Shown here: one piece after another, positions 18,333 through 25,409 of the stretch
Position numbering within the stretch: the first letter of the stretch is position 1
Layout: each line of letters starts with the position of its first letter
From: an uncultured Prolixibacteraceae bacterium
GTDB taxonomy: Bacteria; Bacteroidota; Bacteroidia; Bacteroidales; Prolixibacteraceae
Assembly: GCA_937915865.1 (NCBI GenBank)
Contig: CALGIG010000048.1
Location: 1 to 64,000 of the forward strand
Direction: 5' to 3'
DNA length: 64,000 bases
Made by a program: the position numbers and the translations under genes
Notes under the pieces: model-generated
Databases searched by the model: none
What the model saw: the letters and a program-made list of their open reading frames with translations, nothing else
What the model was told of the DNA's origin: nothing

Positions 18333-18837
18333 ATACATGAATCCATACATGGCCGGATTTTTACTCGGACTGGTTCTGCTGGGAACCATTTATGTGACGG
18401 GCCGCGGACTCGGAGCCAGCGGGGCTGTAAAAAGTGTTACACTTGCAGCCGTTGTCGATGTGGCCCCGCAACACGCAGCAAATACCCCATACATCAAATC
18501 ATACACCGAAGAACATCCGGGAGGCCCTTTAAAAGACTGGCTCGTATTCGAAGTTATTGGTGTTGTTATCGGCGCATTTTTTTCAGGAGTACTTTCAAAC
18601 AGGGCCGGAATTAAACTGGAAAGAGGCCCTAATATTACCAACCGAACCCGCATTATTGCGGCCATAATTGGAGGTGCGCTTTTTGGGCTTGGTTCACAAC
18701 TTGGACGCGGCTGTACCAGTGGTGCAGCATTAAGCGGGATGGCGGTAATGTCGTTTGGCGGCATCATCACCATGCTTGCCATTTTCGGTTCGGGTTATGC
18801 TTTTGCCTGGTTCTTCAGAAAACTTTGGTTGAAGTAA
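18319..18837 (+). CDS. YeeE/YedE-family sulfur transporter, first half
   Basis: The ATG at 18319 (172 aa) is preferred over one at 18274, because it starts the family sequence and gives a short overlap with cytochrome b. The protein has about four membrane segments and the signature GSQLGRGCTSGAALSGM, whose Cys matches those lining the thiosulfate path in YeeE (TsuA). YeeE proteins carry two such halves; here the second is the next gene. The pair is predicted to import thiosulfate or a related sulfur species across the inner membrane. Confidence 0.87.
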   Translation: MKPSKYMNPYMAGFLLGLVLLGTIYVTGRGLGASGAVKSVTLAAVVDVAPQHAANTPYIKSYTEEHPGGPLKDWLVFEVIGVVIGAFFSGVLSNRAGIKLERGPNITNRTRIIAAIIGGALFGLGSQLGRGCTSGAALSGMAVMSFGGIITMLAIFGSGYAFAWFFRKLWLK

Positions 18838-18941
18838 GTTTCAAGTTTCAGGTTGAGCTTGGATATTGGAAATAGGTTATTGTATATTTTTAATTTTTTT
18901 TGTTTGAAATCTCCAACTATAATTATTTAATAATAAATTGT

Positions 18942-20138
18942 ATGGGACCATTAGTACCATTTATTTTCAGCAATGAATTTAACCTGATCATTGCTTTGAT
19001 TGCCGGAATTGGTTTTGGATTTACACTTGAACAGGCGGGTTTCTCTTCCACAAAAAAACTGGTCGGACTATTCTATGGATACGACTTTACCGTGCTGAAA
19101 GTGTTTTTCACCGCCGGGGTAACTGCCATGATTGGTGTTGTTCTGCTTGCGCATTTCGGATTACTCGATTTGAGCCTGATTTATATTAATCCAACGTTTC
19201 TAAAATCAGCATTGGTTGGCGGTGCCATTATGGGCTTAGGTTTTATCATTGGTGGTTTTTGTCCCGGGACAAGTGTTTGTGCGGCATCAATTGGTAAGCT
19301 CGATGGTTTGGCTTTTGTCTTTGGCTCGGCACTTGGTGTAATGGTTTTTGTTGAAGGTTATCCATTGTTCGAGAAAATTTATCTTGCCGACGCATGGGGA
19401 CCTGTTCTTATCAATGAAAAACTTGGAATGTCGAAACTGGTTTTTGCATTTTTGCTTACAGCCTTCGCCGTTATCGCATTTTACGTCACCCGAATCATCG
19501 AAAACCGTGTAAATGGCGTTCAGGCCAAAATGCCAAAAGAAAAGATTATCATTTATTCTTCAGCAGTTGGCGTTGCTTTTCTGGTTTTATTCATTATTGC
19601 AATTACTCCTGACAGTAAAACCCGTCTTGAATCTCGCATTAACCGCGAACTTCAGCAAAAAGATGTTACCTCTGTTATGATATCGCCCGACAAACTGGCT
19701 AACGAAATTGTAAATAACTATTACAAAATCAATATTGTCGATGTACGAAGCCCGGAAGCATTTAAAGCTTACCATCTTCCATTTGCCATCAATATTCCGC
19801 TCGAAAAGATGTCGGCACGCGAATGGAAAACAATCCTGAAGCAAAAGCACAAAGCCAATTATTTCTATGCCGACAATCAGCAAGACGCGAAGAAAGCCTA
19901 CCTGTTTGCTGTGGATCTTGGTAATGCCGATAATTATATCCTTTCAGAATCGGCTGTTGGATTCAAAAAGATGTTTACCGATTTGGTTCCTCCAGCCGAA
20001 AACGCTGGCAAGAACGAACAGAATATCTACAATTTTAGGCGAAAAGCAGCAACAGATATGGCCACTTTGGTTGAAGCGCTTAAAAATTCGACCCAGCCAG
20101 TTGTTGCCAAAACCACCAAAATAAAGGGGGGCTGCTAG
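18942..20138 (+). CDS. YeeE/YedE second half fused to a Cys-less rhodanese-like domain
   Basis: The protein is 398 aa from ATG 18942; an upstream start at 18900 adds 14 unconvincing residues. Residues 1-190 form the second YeeE half with GGFCPGTSVCAAS, whose two Cys match the sulfur-relay residues of the family. Another membrane helix follows near 205-225. Residues about 235-350 form a rhodanese-like domain (IVDVRSPEAFKAYHLPFAINIP), but the active-site loop reads NYFYADNQQDAKKAY: the catalytic Cys is missing. The very C-terminus is KIKGGC, a terminal Cys on a flexible tail. I infer that sulfur may be handed to that tail rather than to a rhodanese Cys. It is the last gene of the octaheme operon, with a terminator at 20178. 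Confidence 0.86.
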   Translation: MGPLVPFIFSNEFNLIIALIAGIGFGFTLEQAGFSSTKKLVGLFYGYDFTVLKVFFTAGVTAMIGVVLLAHFGLLDLSLIYINPTFLKSALVGGAIMGLGFIIGGFCPGTSVCAASIGKLDGLAFVFGSALGVMVFVEGYPLFEKIYLADAWGPVLINEKLGMSKLVFAFLLTAFAVIAFYVTRIIENRVNGVQAKMPKEKIIIYSSAVGVAFLVLFIIAITPDSKTRLESRINRELQQKDVTSVMISPDKLANEIVNNYYKINIVDVRSPEAFKAYHLPFAINIPLEKMSAREWKTILKQKHKANYFYADNQQDAKKAYLFAVDLGNADNYILSESAVGFKKMFTDLVPPAENAGKNEQNIYNFRRKAATDMATLVEALKNSTQPVVAKTTKIKGGC

Positions 20139-20175
20139 GAGAATATTGTTATAATTGTTTTTTTGAGAATATTAT

Positions 20176-20535
20176 TTAACCGCCGGGTACCCATCCGGTG
20201 GTTTTATTATTTGAAATACCCATTTTCTTGAAATATAGACACTTTTTTTGAGCAAAATCTGCGAGTATTGCACCAATCACATTTTCGCTCATCTCTTGCT
20301 TAATGCGCTGCCTATGTGATATTCGGGTATCTTCGTCCTGAATGAGGAGATAAAAAATCGATTTAATGTAGAGGCTCAATGGTTGTATCAGGTCAAACTC
20401 TTCCGTGTCGAAATTAACCTGAACACAAAGTGAAGTTGGTATATTTTCATCTTCAGACAAAATAGAAAGAACGAGATATTCCTTAAAATGAGCTACCGCA
20501 TCCAAATCTGAGACTTCAATATTTTTCATAGCCAT
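20176..20535 (-). CDS. Hypothetical protein in the Prx-like operon
   Basis: I do not recognise this 119-aa protein. It has no signal peptide or membrane segment, is acidic in its first 50 residues and ends with an unusual TTGWVPGG encoded by the opposite gene's terminator hairpin. It lies 22 bp downstream of the Prx-like gene and is probably co-transcribed with it and the small membrane protein. Some of its N-terminal sequence (beta-strand-like VQVNFDTEEFDL) hints at a small alpha/beta fold. Its placement in the island suggests a regulated partner of the Prx-like protein. Confidence 0.6.
   Translation of the reverse strand: MAMKNIEVSDLDAVAHFKEYLVLSILSEDENIPTSLCVQVNFDTEEFDLIQPLSLYIKSIFYLLIQDEDTRISHRQRIKQEMSENVIGAILADFAQKKCLYFKKMGISNNKTTGWVPGG
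20178..20203. terminator. Hairpin terminator at the end of the octaheme operon
   Basis: AACCGCCGG (20178-20186) pairs with CCGGTGGTT (20195-20203) and is followed by TTTATTATTT on the plus strand. The same bases encode the last residues of the convergent minus-strand gene ending at 20176. Confidence 0.65.
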
Positions 20536-20557
20536 TGTTTCTATAGGAGCCGCAAAT

Positions 20558-21157
20558 TCAGTTGAACCGGTATTTTAAGAGTATTTTATCACTTCTATCC
20601 ATTTCGGATGAGTTTGTAAGCTCTAACGTGTTTGCCGATTGAAGAGTGACAATTACCTTTTTTAATTCATCAAAACTGTAACCCAAAGATTGCGAATAGC
20701 TCAGTTGAGCCCGGATTATGCATTGAGGATCGATGACAAACACTTTACAAGCGGGTTCAGGATTGTCCTTCCCAGACTGAATCATTCCATATTTCCTGAT
20801 TACATCCATGAATTTATCCTCAATCACAGGAAAATTAATTTTAAAATCATGCTTTTTTGAGTCATCTATATTTTCTTCAATAGAATGCAGCTTTTTGTAG
20901 TTACAATTTCCATGAACCGAAAGCCCTACCAAATCGCAATTAAGAGCTTTTAAGTCATTATAAACAACAGTGAAAAATAAAACTTCAGAGGCAGATACAA
21001 GTTTAAAATCAGTAGGATAGCTAAATAAAATAACCCACTTGCCAAAGTAATCGGCTGGGAAATAAATTGCACCTTGTGTTGTTGCAGCTCTAAATGCAGG
21101 AGCCTGATCGCCAATACGAGGCATTGAATTTTCACTTTGATTAAAAAGTTCGCGCAT
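20558..21157 (-). CDS. Peroxiredoxin-like protein lacking the peroxidatic Cys
   Basis: The start is set at ATG 21157 (199 aa), 14 bp after the small membrane protein gene. A longer frame from 21265 would overlap it. The protein is clearly related to the 1-Cys/Prx6-type peroxiredoxin at 22594 (shared MPRIGDQAPAF, GKWVILFSYP, CDLVGLSV, PVIEDKFM). However, the active-site PxxxTxxC is replaced by PTDFKLVS: the peroxidatic Cys is Ser (codon tct, one base from tgt) and the Thr is Lys. The C-terminal Cys motifs are also missing. It cannot be a normal peroxidase; it may be a sensor, a chaperone or a decaying copy. Confidence 0.85.
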   Translation of the reverse strand: MRELFNQSENSMPRIGDQAPAFRAATTQGAIYFPADYFGKWVILFSYPTDFKLVSASEVLFFTVVYNDLKALNCDLVGLSVHGNCNYKKLHSIEENIDDSKKHDFKINFPVIEDKFMDVIRKYGMIQSGKDNPEPACKVFVIDPQCIIRAQLSYSQSLGYSFDELKKVIVTLQSANTLELTNSSEMDRSDKILLKYRFN

Positions 21158-21171
21158 CGTAGCGTTTAATA

Positions 21172-21396
21172 CTAAGCGTGCATCTTGTGATGAAAGTTTT
21201 GACTGATTATTAAATAAGCAACAAATAAAAGCGTTGCAACAAGCAATGCGATTCCAAAATCGCAATAAATGGTGCAGTAAAAATTATCACTTGCTCCAAG
21301 AATACTTGAAACAGAGCCGATAACGACCATGATCACCCAATCCAAAAAAAGAAAGACTGGGACAATCAGAAGTAGTTTTACAAATAAAGTTTTCAT
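21172..21396 (-). CDS. Small membrane protein
   Basis: This 74-aa protein has two hydrophobic segments (about residues 5-34 and 46-66) and short polar ends; its family is unknown. It is the first gene of the minus-strand operon with the Prx-like and 119-aa genes. A TATCTTTG -7 box lies 51 bp upstream. The overlap of the longer downstream frame with it was resolved by the start at 21157. Confidence 0.6.
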   Translation of the reverse strand: MKTLFVKLLLIVPVFLFLDWVIMVVIGSVSSILGASDNFYCTIYCDFGIALLVATLLFVAYLIISQNFHHKMHA

Positions 21397-21446
21397 TTTG
21401 AATAAATTATATTTGTGAATAAATTCAATAACTAATCTGATTGAAT

Positions 21447-21454
21447 CAAAGATA
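21447..21454 (-). promoter_or_regulatory. -7 promoter box of the Prx-like operon
   Basis: On the minus strand this reads TATCTTTG (TAnnTTTG). The palindromic operator at 21469-21490 lies just upstream, where the -33 element would be. Confidence 0.55.
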
Positions 21455-21468
21455 CAAAAAACAAATCA

Positions 21469-21490
21469 ATAATGAGCAAATGCTCATTAT
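21469..21490. promoter_or_regulatory. Palindromic operator (copy 2) in a divergent control region
   Basis: The core ATGAGCAAATGCTCAT (21472-21487) extends to a 22-bp perfect palindrome, with 10-bp arms around AA. A half site CATTTGCTCAT follows at 21503-21513, just before the DUF134 start at 21519, next to a TATATTTA that may be its -7 box. The arrangement could control both the DUF134-1 gene and the divergent Prx-like operon. Confidence 0.78.
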
Positions 21491-21518
21491 ATATATTTAA
21501 ACCATTTGCTCATTTGTT

Positions 21519-22097
21519 ATGCCAAGACCCAAACGAATTCGGAAAATGACCAATCCTCCACATTTTAAAGGATACAGGCCAATTGGATTACCCGAAGAAA
21601 ATAACCCGGTTGTTATCAACTTTGAAGAATATGAAGCCATTCGATTGAGTGATTTTGACCTGAACGGGCATGTTGAAGCTGCTCAAATTATGGGCGTTTC
21701 AAGACCCACCTACACTCGTATTTATGAAAGCGCCCGGCGCAAAGTCGCACAGGCTTTTGTTCTTGGAAAGGCAATTGTATTTGAAGGTGGTAAGGTCTAT
21801 TTCGACAGTGAATGGTATTCGTGTAACGATTGCGGTTGCTGGTTCAACCATCCTGAAAAAGAACTGGAAATTAAGAATTGTACCCTGTGTGGTTCTGCCA
21901 ACATCGAACAATATCATCAGGACCTACAGTCGGGCACAACCAATGATATTTGTATTTGTCCGGTCTGCGGATTTGAAAAAGCTCATTTGGCAACAACTCC
22001 CTGCAAAAACGAAATTTGCCCGGATTGTAATTGCCAGATGATCAGAAAAGGCGCACCACTGCACAAAAAAGGTGAAAAAGATAGTAATTGTAATTAA
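21519..22097 (+). CDS. UPF0251/DUF134 HTH protein with Cys-rich C-terminal domain (copy 1)
   Basis: This 192-aa protein has the DUF134 core in residues 1-100 (MPRPKRIRKM start, EYEAIRLSDFD, and the sigma-70-region-4-like helix-turn-helix AAQIMGVSRPTYTRIYESAR near 54-73). Residues 102-191 add 13 cysteines, many in CxxC pairs (NDCGC, CTLCG, CPVCG, CPDCNC), a likely Zn or Fe-S site. Typical DUF134 proteins are shorter. The protein is predicted to bind DNA. The palindromic operator at its own promoter and before the octaheme gene makes it a candidate redox-, metal- or sulfur-responsive regulator. It is followed at 12 bp by a NifX-like gene. Confidence 0.88.
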   Translation: MPRPKRIRKMTNPPHFKGYRPIGLPEENNPVVINFEEYEAIRLSDFDLNGHVEAAQIMGVSRPTYTRIYESARRKVAQAFVLGKAIVFEGGKVYFDSEWYSCNDCGCWFNHPEKELEIKNCTLCGSANIEQYHQDLQSGTTNDICICPVCGFEKAHLATTPCKNEICPDCNCQMIRKGAPLHKKGEKDSNCN

Positions 22098-22108
22098 AAG
22101 GATCAGAA

Positions 22109-22426
22109 ATGAAAGTAGCTATATCATCAACAGGGAGCAGTCCGGATGCAAAATTAGACAGCCATTTTGGCCGATGTTCGTACTTTGTAATTTACGATAC
22201 CGAAACTGCTTCTACGGAGTATATTCCGAATATGAACAAAGAAAATATAGAAGGATGTGGTCCTCTTTCCGTTCAGTTTGTAGCTTCACGAGGAGTAAAA
22301 AAAATAGTTTCGGGTGAATTCGGGGAAAAAGTTAAGGCTGTTTCCGACAGCTTTCAGATTCAATTGATTGTGCTTAAAGATCAGGAAAAGACAATTAATG
22401 AAATCATTCGAATGCTGAATCATTAG
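22109..22426 (+). CDS. NifX/NifB-type dinitrogenase-cofactor-like protein (copy 1)
   Basis: This 105-aa single domain is of the NifX/NafY/VnfX family (dinitrogenase iron-molybdenum cofactor biosynthesis, also the ORP family). It has the family start KVAISSTGSSPDAKLDSHFGR and the later FVASRGVKKIVSGEFG. Such domains bind Fe-S or Mo/Cu clusters. No nif genes are nearby, so nitrogen fixation is not implied. It is co-transcribed with DUF134 copy 1; the pair is repeated at 24005-24910. Confidence 0.88.
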   Translation: MKVAISSTGSSPDAKLDSHFGRCSYFVIYDTETASTEYIPNMNKENIEGCGPLSVQFVASRGVKKIVSGEFGEKVKAVSDSFQIQLIVLKDQEKTINEIIRMLNH

Positions 22427-22522
22427 TTAGATGAAGTGACTACGCGAAAATATCTATTCCTCGATTTTTAGTTCTGATGTTAATTGTCTTCTAAGTTGAG
22501 CTAAGCGGCCTGACAAAAAAAT

Positions 22523-22546
22523 CTGGCAATGTTTTTACATTGCCAG
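22523..22546 (-). terminator. Terminator of the peroxiredoxin operon
   Basis: A 10-bp perfect stem, CTGGCAATGT (22523-22532) / ACATTGCCAG (22537-22546), is followed on the minus strand by a T7 run. It ends the ferritin-like/Prx operon. Confidence 0.8.
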
Positions 22547-22593
22547 AAGATCTGAGAAATTTTTGATTTATTGAAACTTAACCAATCAAAAGG

Positions 22594-23310
22594 TTAGCTT
22601 TTGACTTTAATTGCATTCATTACCTTTTCTTCTGATAATTCTTTTGTACAGAAGAACCAATCGTAGCATTTTTTACCTTCTTCTTTGGTTTCCATGCGCT
22701 CTTTGGCTACACCGCATGATCCGGCAGTTGGTATGATGACATCATCTCCCGGACGCCAGTCGGCAGGCATGGCAACACTAAAAGCGTCGGCAGCCTGAAG
22801 GGCAATGACCACCCGTTTCAATTCGTCGAAGTTACGACCAAGCGAAAGTGGATAATAAATCATGGTACGGATAATTCCTTTCGGATCGATAAAGAAAACT
22901 GCACGAACAGCTTTGGTGCTGCTTTCTCCAGGCTGGATCATGCCATATTTTTTTGCCACTTCCATCGTGATGTCTTCAATCAGCGGAAATTTCACTTCCA
23001 CATCTTTCATCCCCTTGTATTCAATTTTTTCCTTAATGGTGCGCAACCATGCAATGTGGCTGTATAGCCCGTCAACCGACAAGCCAACGAGGTCGCAATT
23101 GAATTCTTTAAACTCGGTCTCCATCGAAGCAAAAGTCATAAATTCTGAAGTACAAACCGGTGTAAAATCAGCAGGGTGGCTGAATAAAATAACCCATTTC
23201 CCGGCATAATCCGAAGGAAAATTAATTGGTCCCTGTGTGGTCACTGCTTTAAATTCAGGTGCTTTTTCGCCAATACGTGGTAATGTTGTTGCTTCTTGAT
23301 TTGTTTCCAT
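22594..23310 (-). CDS. Peroxiredoxin (1-Cys/Prx6 type)
   Basis: This 238-aa protein is a complete peroxiredoxin with the active site PADFTPVC (peroxidatic Cys near residue 48) and the C-terminal KCYDWFFCTK Cys pair found in archaeal-type 1-Cys/Prx6 enzymes. It reduces hydrogen peroxide and organic peroxides using thiols; it is cytosolic. It is encoded 17 bp after the ferritin-like gene on the same transcript and divergent from DUF134 copy 2. It is the intact counterpart of the Cys-less protein at 20558. Confidence 0.92.
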   Translation of the reverse strand: METNQEATTLPRIGEKAPEFKAVTTQGPINFPSDYAGKWVILFSHPADFTPVCTSEFMTFASMETEFKEFNCDLVGLSVDGLYSHIAWLRTIKEKIEYKGMKDVEVKFPLIEDITMEVAKKYGMIQPGESSTKAVRAVFFIDPKGIIRTMIYYPLSLGRNFDELKRVVIALQAADAFSVAMPADWRPGDDVIIPTAGSCGVAKERMETKEEGKKCYDWFFCTKELSEEKVMNAIKVKS

Positions 23311-23327
23311 TGTTTTTGTTTTAAAAG

Positions 23328-23840
23328 TTACATCCGCATTTTTTTGAATTCTTCTTTCATTCTTCTGATATCATTTAGCCAATCTTCAATATCATTTTCG
23401 TGTTCAAGTTCTTCGTTAAGGATCGTAGTGGCCATTGCATGGGTGGTGTGGTCTTTTCCACCGGTAAAGTCAGCTATTTCCTTGTAGCGCTGAATTGCAC
23501 ACCGTTCGCCTTTGAGGTTTTGGTCAAGAATAACCTCGATGTAAGGATCGGTTGGCGCATCGTAGGCGCAACGACTAAGTTTGGGCCATTCTTCAGGATT
23601 GAGGACAGGTGTTCCACCCAGTTGGATGATTCTGTTAACGACCAATACCGCATGTCCCAATTCCTGATTGGCATGAAGTAATAATTCCGGCTCAACTTCA
23701 CTACGCATTGGGCCTTCCATTAGCCTTGCGCCAATCCAGTATTGGTAATAAGCCAGCCATTCTTCGGCTAATGCGGCGTTTAGCATGTCAAGTAATTTTG
23801 GCACGTCTAATTCTAAAATGTTTACAGCTTGTTTTCCCAT
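23328..23840 (-). CDS. Thioferritin/Dps-like (DPSL) ferritin-family protein
   Basis: This 170-aa four-helix ferritin-like protein has candidate di-iron ligands in AALAEEWLAY, ANQELGHAV, GERCAIQRY and NEELEHEND. Two Cys (residues 91 and 114) are spaced as in the thioferritins/DPSL proteins of Sulfolobus and Bacteroides fragilis, which detoxify peroxide while storing iron. It is co-transcribed with the peroxiredoxin, so the operon protects against oxidative stress. Its promoter overlaps the operator region shared with DUF134 copy 2. Confidence 0.82.
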   Translation of the reverse strand: MGKQAVNILELDVPKLLDMLNAALAEEWLAYYQYWIGARLMEGPMRSEVEPELLLHANQELGHAVLVVNRIIQLGGTPVLNPEEWPKLSRCAYDAPTDPYIEVILDQNLKGERCAIQRYKEIADFTGGKDHTTHAMATTILNEELEHENDIEDWLNDIRRMKEEFKKMRM

Positions 23841-23936
23841 GATTTAGTTTTTGTTAGTTGATATTCTTTAAGTTATATTCTAATTCCGTTTTTGAGATGT
23901 CGATTGTATCAGTAAATTTTTCCATCCAACGACAAA

Positions 23937-24001
23937 CAAATATATAAAAGATAAACTTATCAAACAAATGTTCATTATATTTGTATCGAACATTTGCTCA
24001 T
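23937..24001. promoter_or_regulatory. Divergent promoters and degenerate operator before DUF134 copy 2
   Basis: On the minus strand TATATTTG (23944-23937) with TTTG about 20 bp upstream forms a good promoter for the ferritin-like operon. On the plus strand TATATTTG (23976-23983) serves DUF134 copy 2. Between them lie the inverted repeat CAAATGTTC (23965-23973) / GAACATTTG (23988-23996) and a degenerate ATGAGCA-N2-TGCTCAT copy at 23986-24001 with 13 of 16 bases. The left arm covers the minus-strand -33 box and the right arm follows the plus-strand -7 box. Confidence 0.72.
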
Positions 24002-24004
24002 AAT

Positions 24005-24574
24005 ATGCCAAGGCCAAAACGAATACGAAAGATGACAAATCCTCCACATTTCAGAGGATTCAAGCCGCTTGGACTACCAGAAGAGAACCATCCTTTAGTT
24101 TTAAATTACGAAGAATACGAAGCCATCCGTTTAAGCGATTTCGAATTATTTGCTCACCTTGAAGCTTCGCAAATCATGGAAGTTTCACGTCCTACTTATT
24201 CGCGTATTTATGAAAGCGCCAGACGAAAGATTGCTGAGGCATTTGTACTTGGCAAAGCCATAGTTTTTGAAGGAGGTAAAGTATTTTTTGATACCGAATG
24301 GTATTCATGCAACAGTTGTAACTGCAATTTCAACCATCCGGAAAAAGAACAGGAAATTTCCAATTGCACGCTATGTGGTTCAACTGACATTGTCCAGTTT
24401 CCTGAAAATACCCAATCAAAATCAATAGAACATATTTGTATTTGCCCGAAATGCGGACATGAAAAAGCACATTCTGCGGGTTCTCCTTGCCGAAACGAGA
24501 TTTGTCCGGTCTGCAATGGCCGGATGATTCGAAAAGGGGTTCAGCATCAACATCGAAACAGAAATTGTAATTAA
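24005..24574 (+). CDS. UPF0251/DUF134 HTH protein with Cys-rich C-terminal domain (copy 2)
   Basis: The ATG at 24005 (189 aa) aligns with the start of copy 1; an upstream TTG frame from 23981 runs through the operator and is not used. It has the same layout: basic N-terminus, HTH ASQIMEVSRPTYSRIYESAR and a C-terminal half with many CxxC pairs (NSCNC, CTLCG, CPKCG, CPVCNG). It is the first gene of a long co-directional series to 35209. The closeness to copy 1 suggests a tandem duplication with later divergence. It is the probable local regulator. Confidence 0.88.
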   Translation: MPRPKRIRKMTNPPHFRGFKPLGLPEENHPLVLNYEEYEAIRLSDFELFAHLEASQIMEVSRPTYSRIYESARRKIAEAFVLGKAIVFEGGKVFFDTEWYSCNSCNCNFNHPEKEQEISNCTLCGSTDIVQFPENTQSKSIEHICICPKCGHEKAHSAGSPCRNEICPVCNGRMIRKGVQHQHRNRNCN

Positions 24575-24586
24575 AAGAAGTTAAAA

Positions 24587-24910
24587 ATGAAAGTAGCCAT
24601 TACATCAACAGGAAATAGTCCTGATTCAAAGCTAGACAGTCGCTTTGGCCGCTGTGCTTATTTCGTAATCTACGACACAGAGAATCACGCCACTGAATAT
24701 ATTCCCAACCCGAACAAAGAAAACATTGAAGGTGCCGGGCCAGCATCAGTTCAGTTAATTGCATCAAAAGGGGCTGTGAAGGTCGTGTCGGGTGAGTTCG
24801 GAGCTAAAGTAAAATCGCTTTTCGACAGTCTTCAGATTCAGTTGGTTGTTCTGAACGACCCTGAAAAGAAGATTAGTGCTATCATTGATTTGCTGAACCA
24901 CAAAAATTAA
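24587..24910 (+). CDS. NifX-like protein (copy 2)
   Basis: This 107-aa protein is closely similar to the one at 22109, with the same KVAITSTGNSPDSKLDSRFGR start and SGEFGAKVKS. Fe-S or metal-cluster binding is inferred from the family. It lies 12 bp after DUF134 copy 2, exactly the spacing in the first pair, which supports duplication of a two-gene unit. Confidence 0.88.
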   Translation: MKVAITSTGNSPDSKLDSRFGRCAYFVIYDTENHATEYIPNPNKENIEGAGPASVQLIASKGAVKVVSGEFGAKVKSLFDSLQIQLVVLNDPEKKISAIIDLLNHKN

Positions 24911-24915
24911 TCGGT

Positions 24916-25098
24916 ATGCCACGTTTAGACGGAACAGGACCTGAAAAACAAGGCCCTAAAACAGGCCGGGGATTGGGAAAATGTACTGCTGTTTCAAACG
25001 AAGAAGCACTAGAAAAATTAGGTAAAGGAATGGGCTTGCGGCGCAAATCCGGTGGCGGTGAAGGACAAGGGAAACGCCTGAAAAGCGGATTAAAGTAG
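24916..25098 (+). CDS. DUF5320-type small Gly-rich protein
   Basis: This 60-aa protein starts MPRLDGTGPEKQGPKTGRG, the DUF5320 signature, followed by one Cys (GKC) and a basic Gly-rich tail. DUF5320 proteins regularly accompany NifX-like and MinD/ferredoxin genes in anaerobes; their role is unknown. It begins 5 bp after the NifX-like gene. Confidence 0.8.
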   Translation: MPRLDGTGPEKQGPKTGRGLGKCTAVSNEEALEKLGKGMGLRRKSGGGEGQGKRLKSGLK

Positions 25099-25124
25099 AT
25101 TAACCAAAATGAAAGGAGTTTATT

Positions 25125-25355
25125 ATGCCAGGATTAAACAGACGAGGCCCCCAAGGTGAGGGACCTATGACAGGTAGAAGAATGGGCCGGTGCAATCCCG
25201 ATAACAAGGGAAAAACCGACGATGAAATTTTACAGAACAAAGATCCATTGCCCGAACAAGGTCTGGGCATGGGATGTGGCTTTGGTTTTGCACGAGGCCA
25301 AGGTGGACATGGTCGCGGTCTGGGACGCCAAAACCGTTACAGAGGGGGTAATTAA
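25125..25355 (+). CDS. DUF5320-type small Gly/Cys protein (second)
   Basis: This 76-aa protein starts MPGLNRRGPQGEGPMTGRR with the family pattern, has two Cys (GRC and GMGCG) and a Gly/Arg-rich C-terminus. A good Shine-Dalgarno-like AAAGGAG lies 9 bases before its ATG, unusual for this genome. It follows the first DUF5320 gene by 26 bp. Function unknown. Confidence 0.8.
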   Translation: MPGLNRRGPQGEGPMTGRRMGRCNPDNKGKTDDEILQNKDPLPEQGLGMGCGFGFARGQGGHGRGLGRQNRYRGGN

Positions 25356-25409
25356 AATCTGGGTGGGGGCTCGCCGCTCCTTTAAACGATAAACTAAAAA
25401 AGAAAAAAC

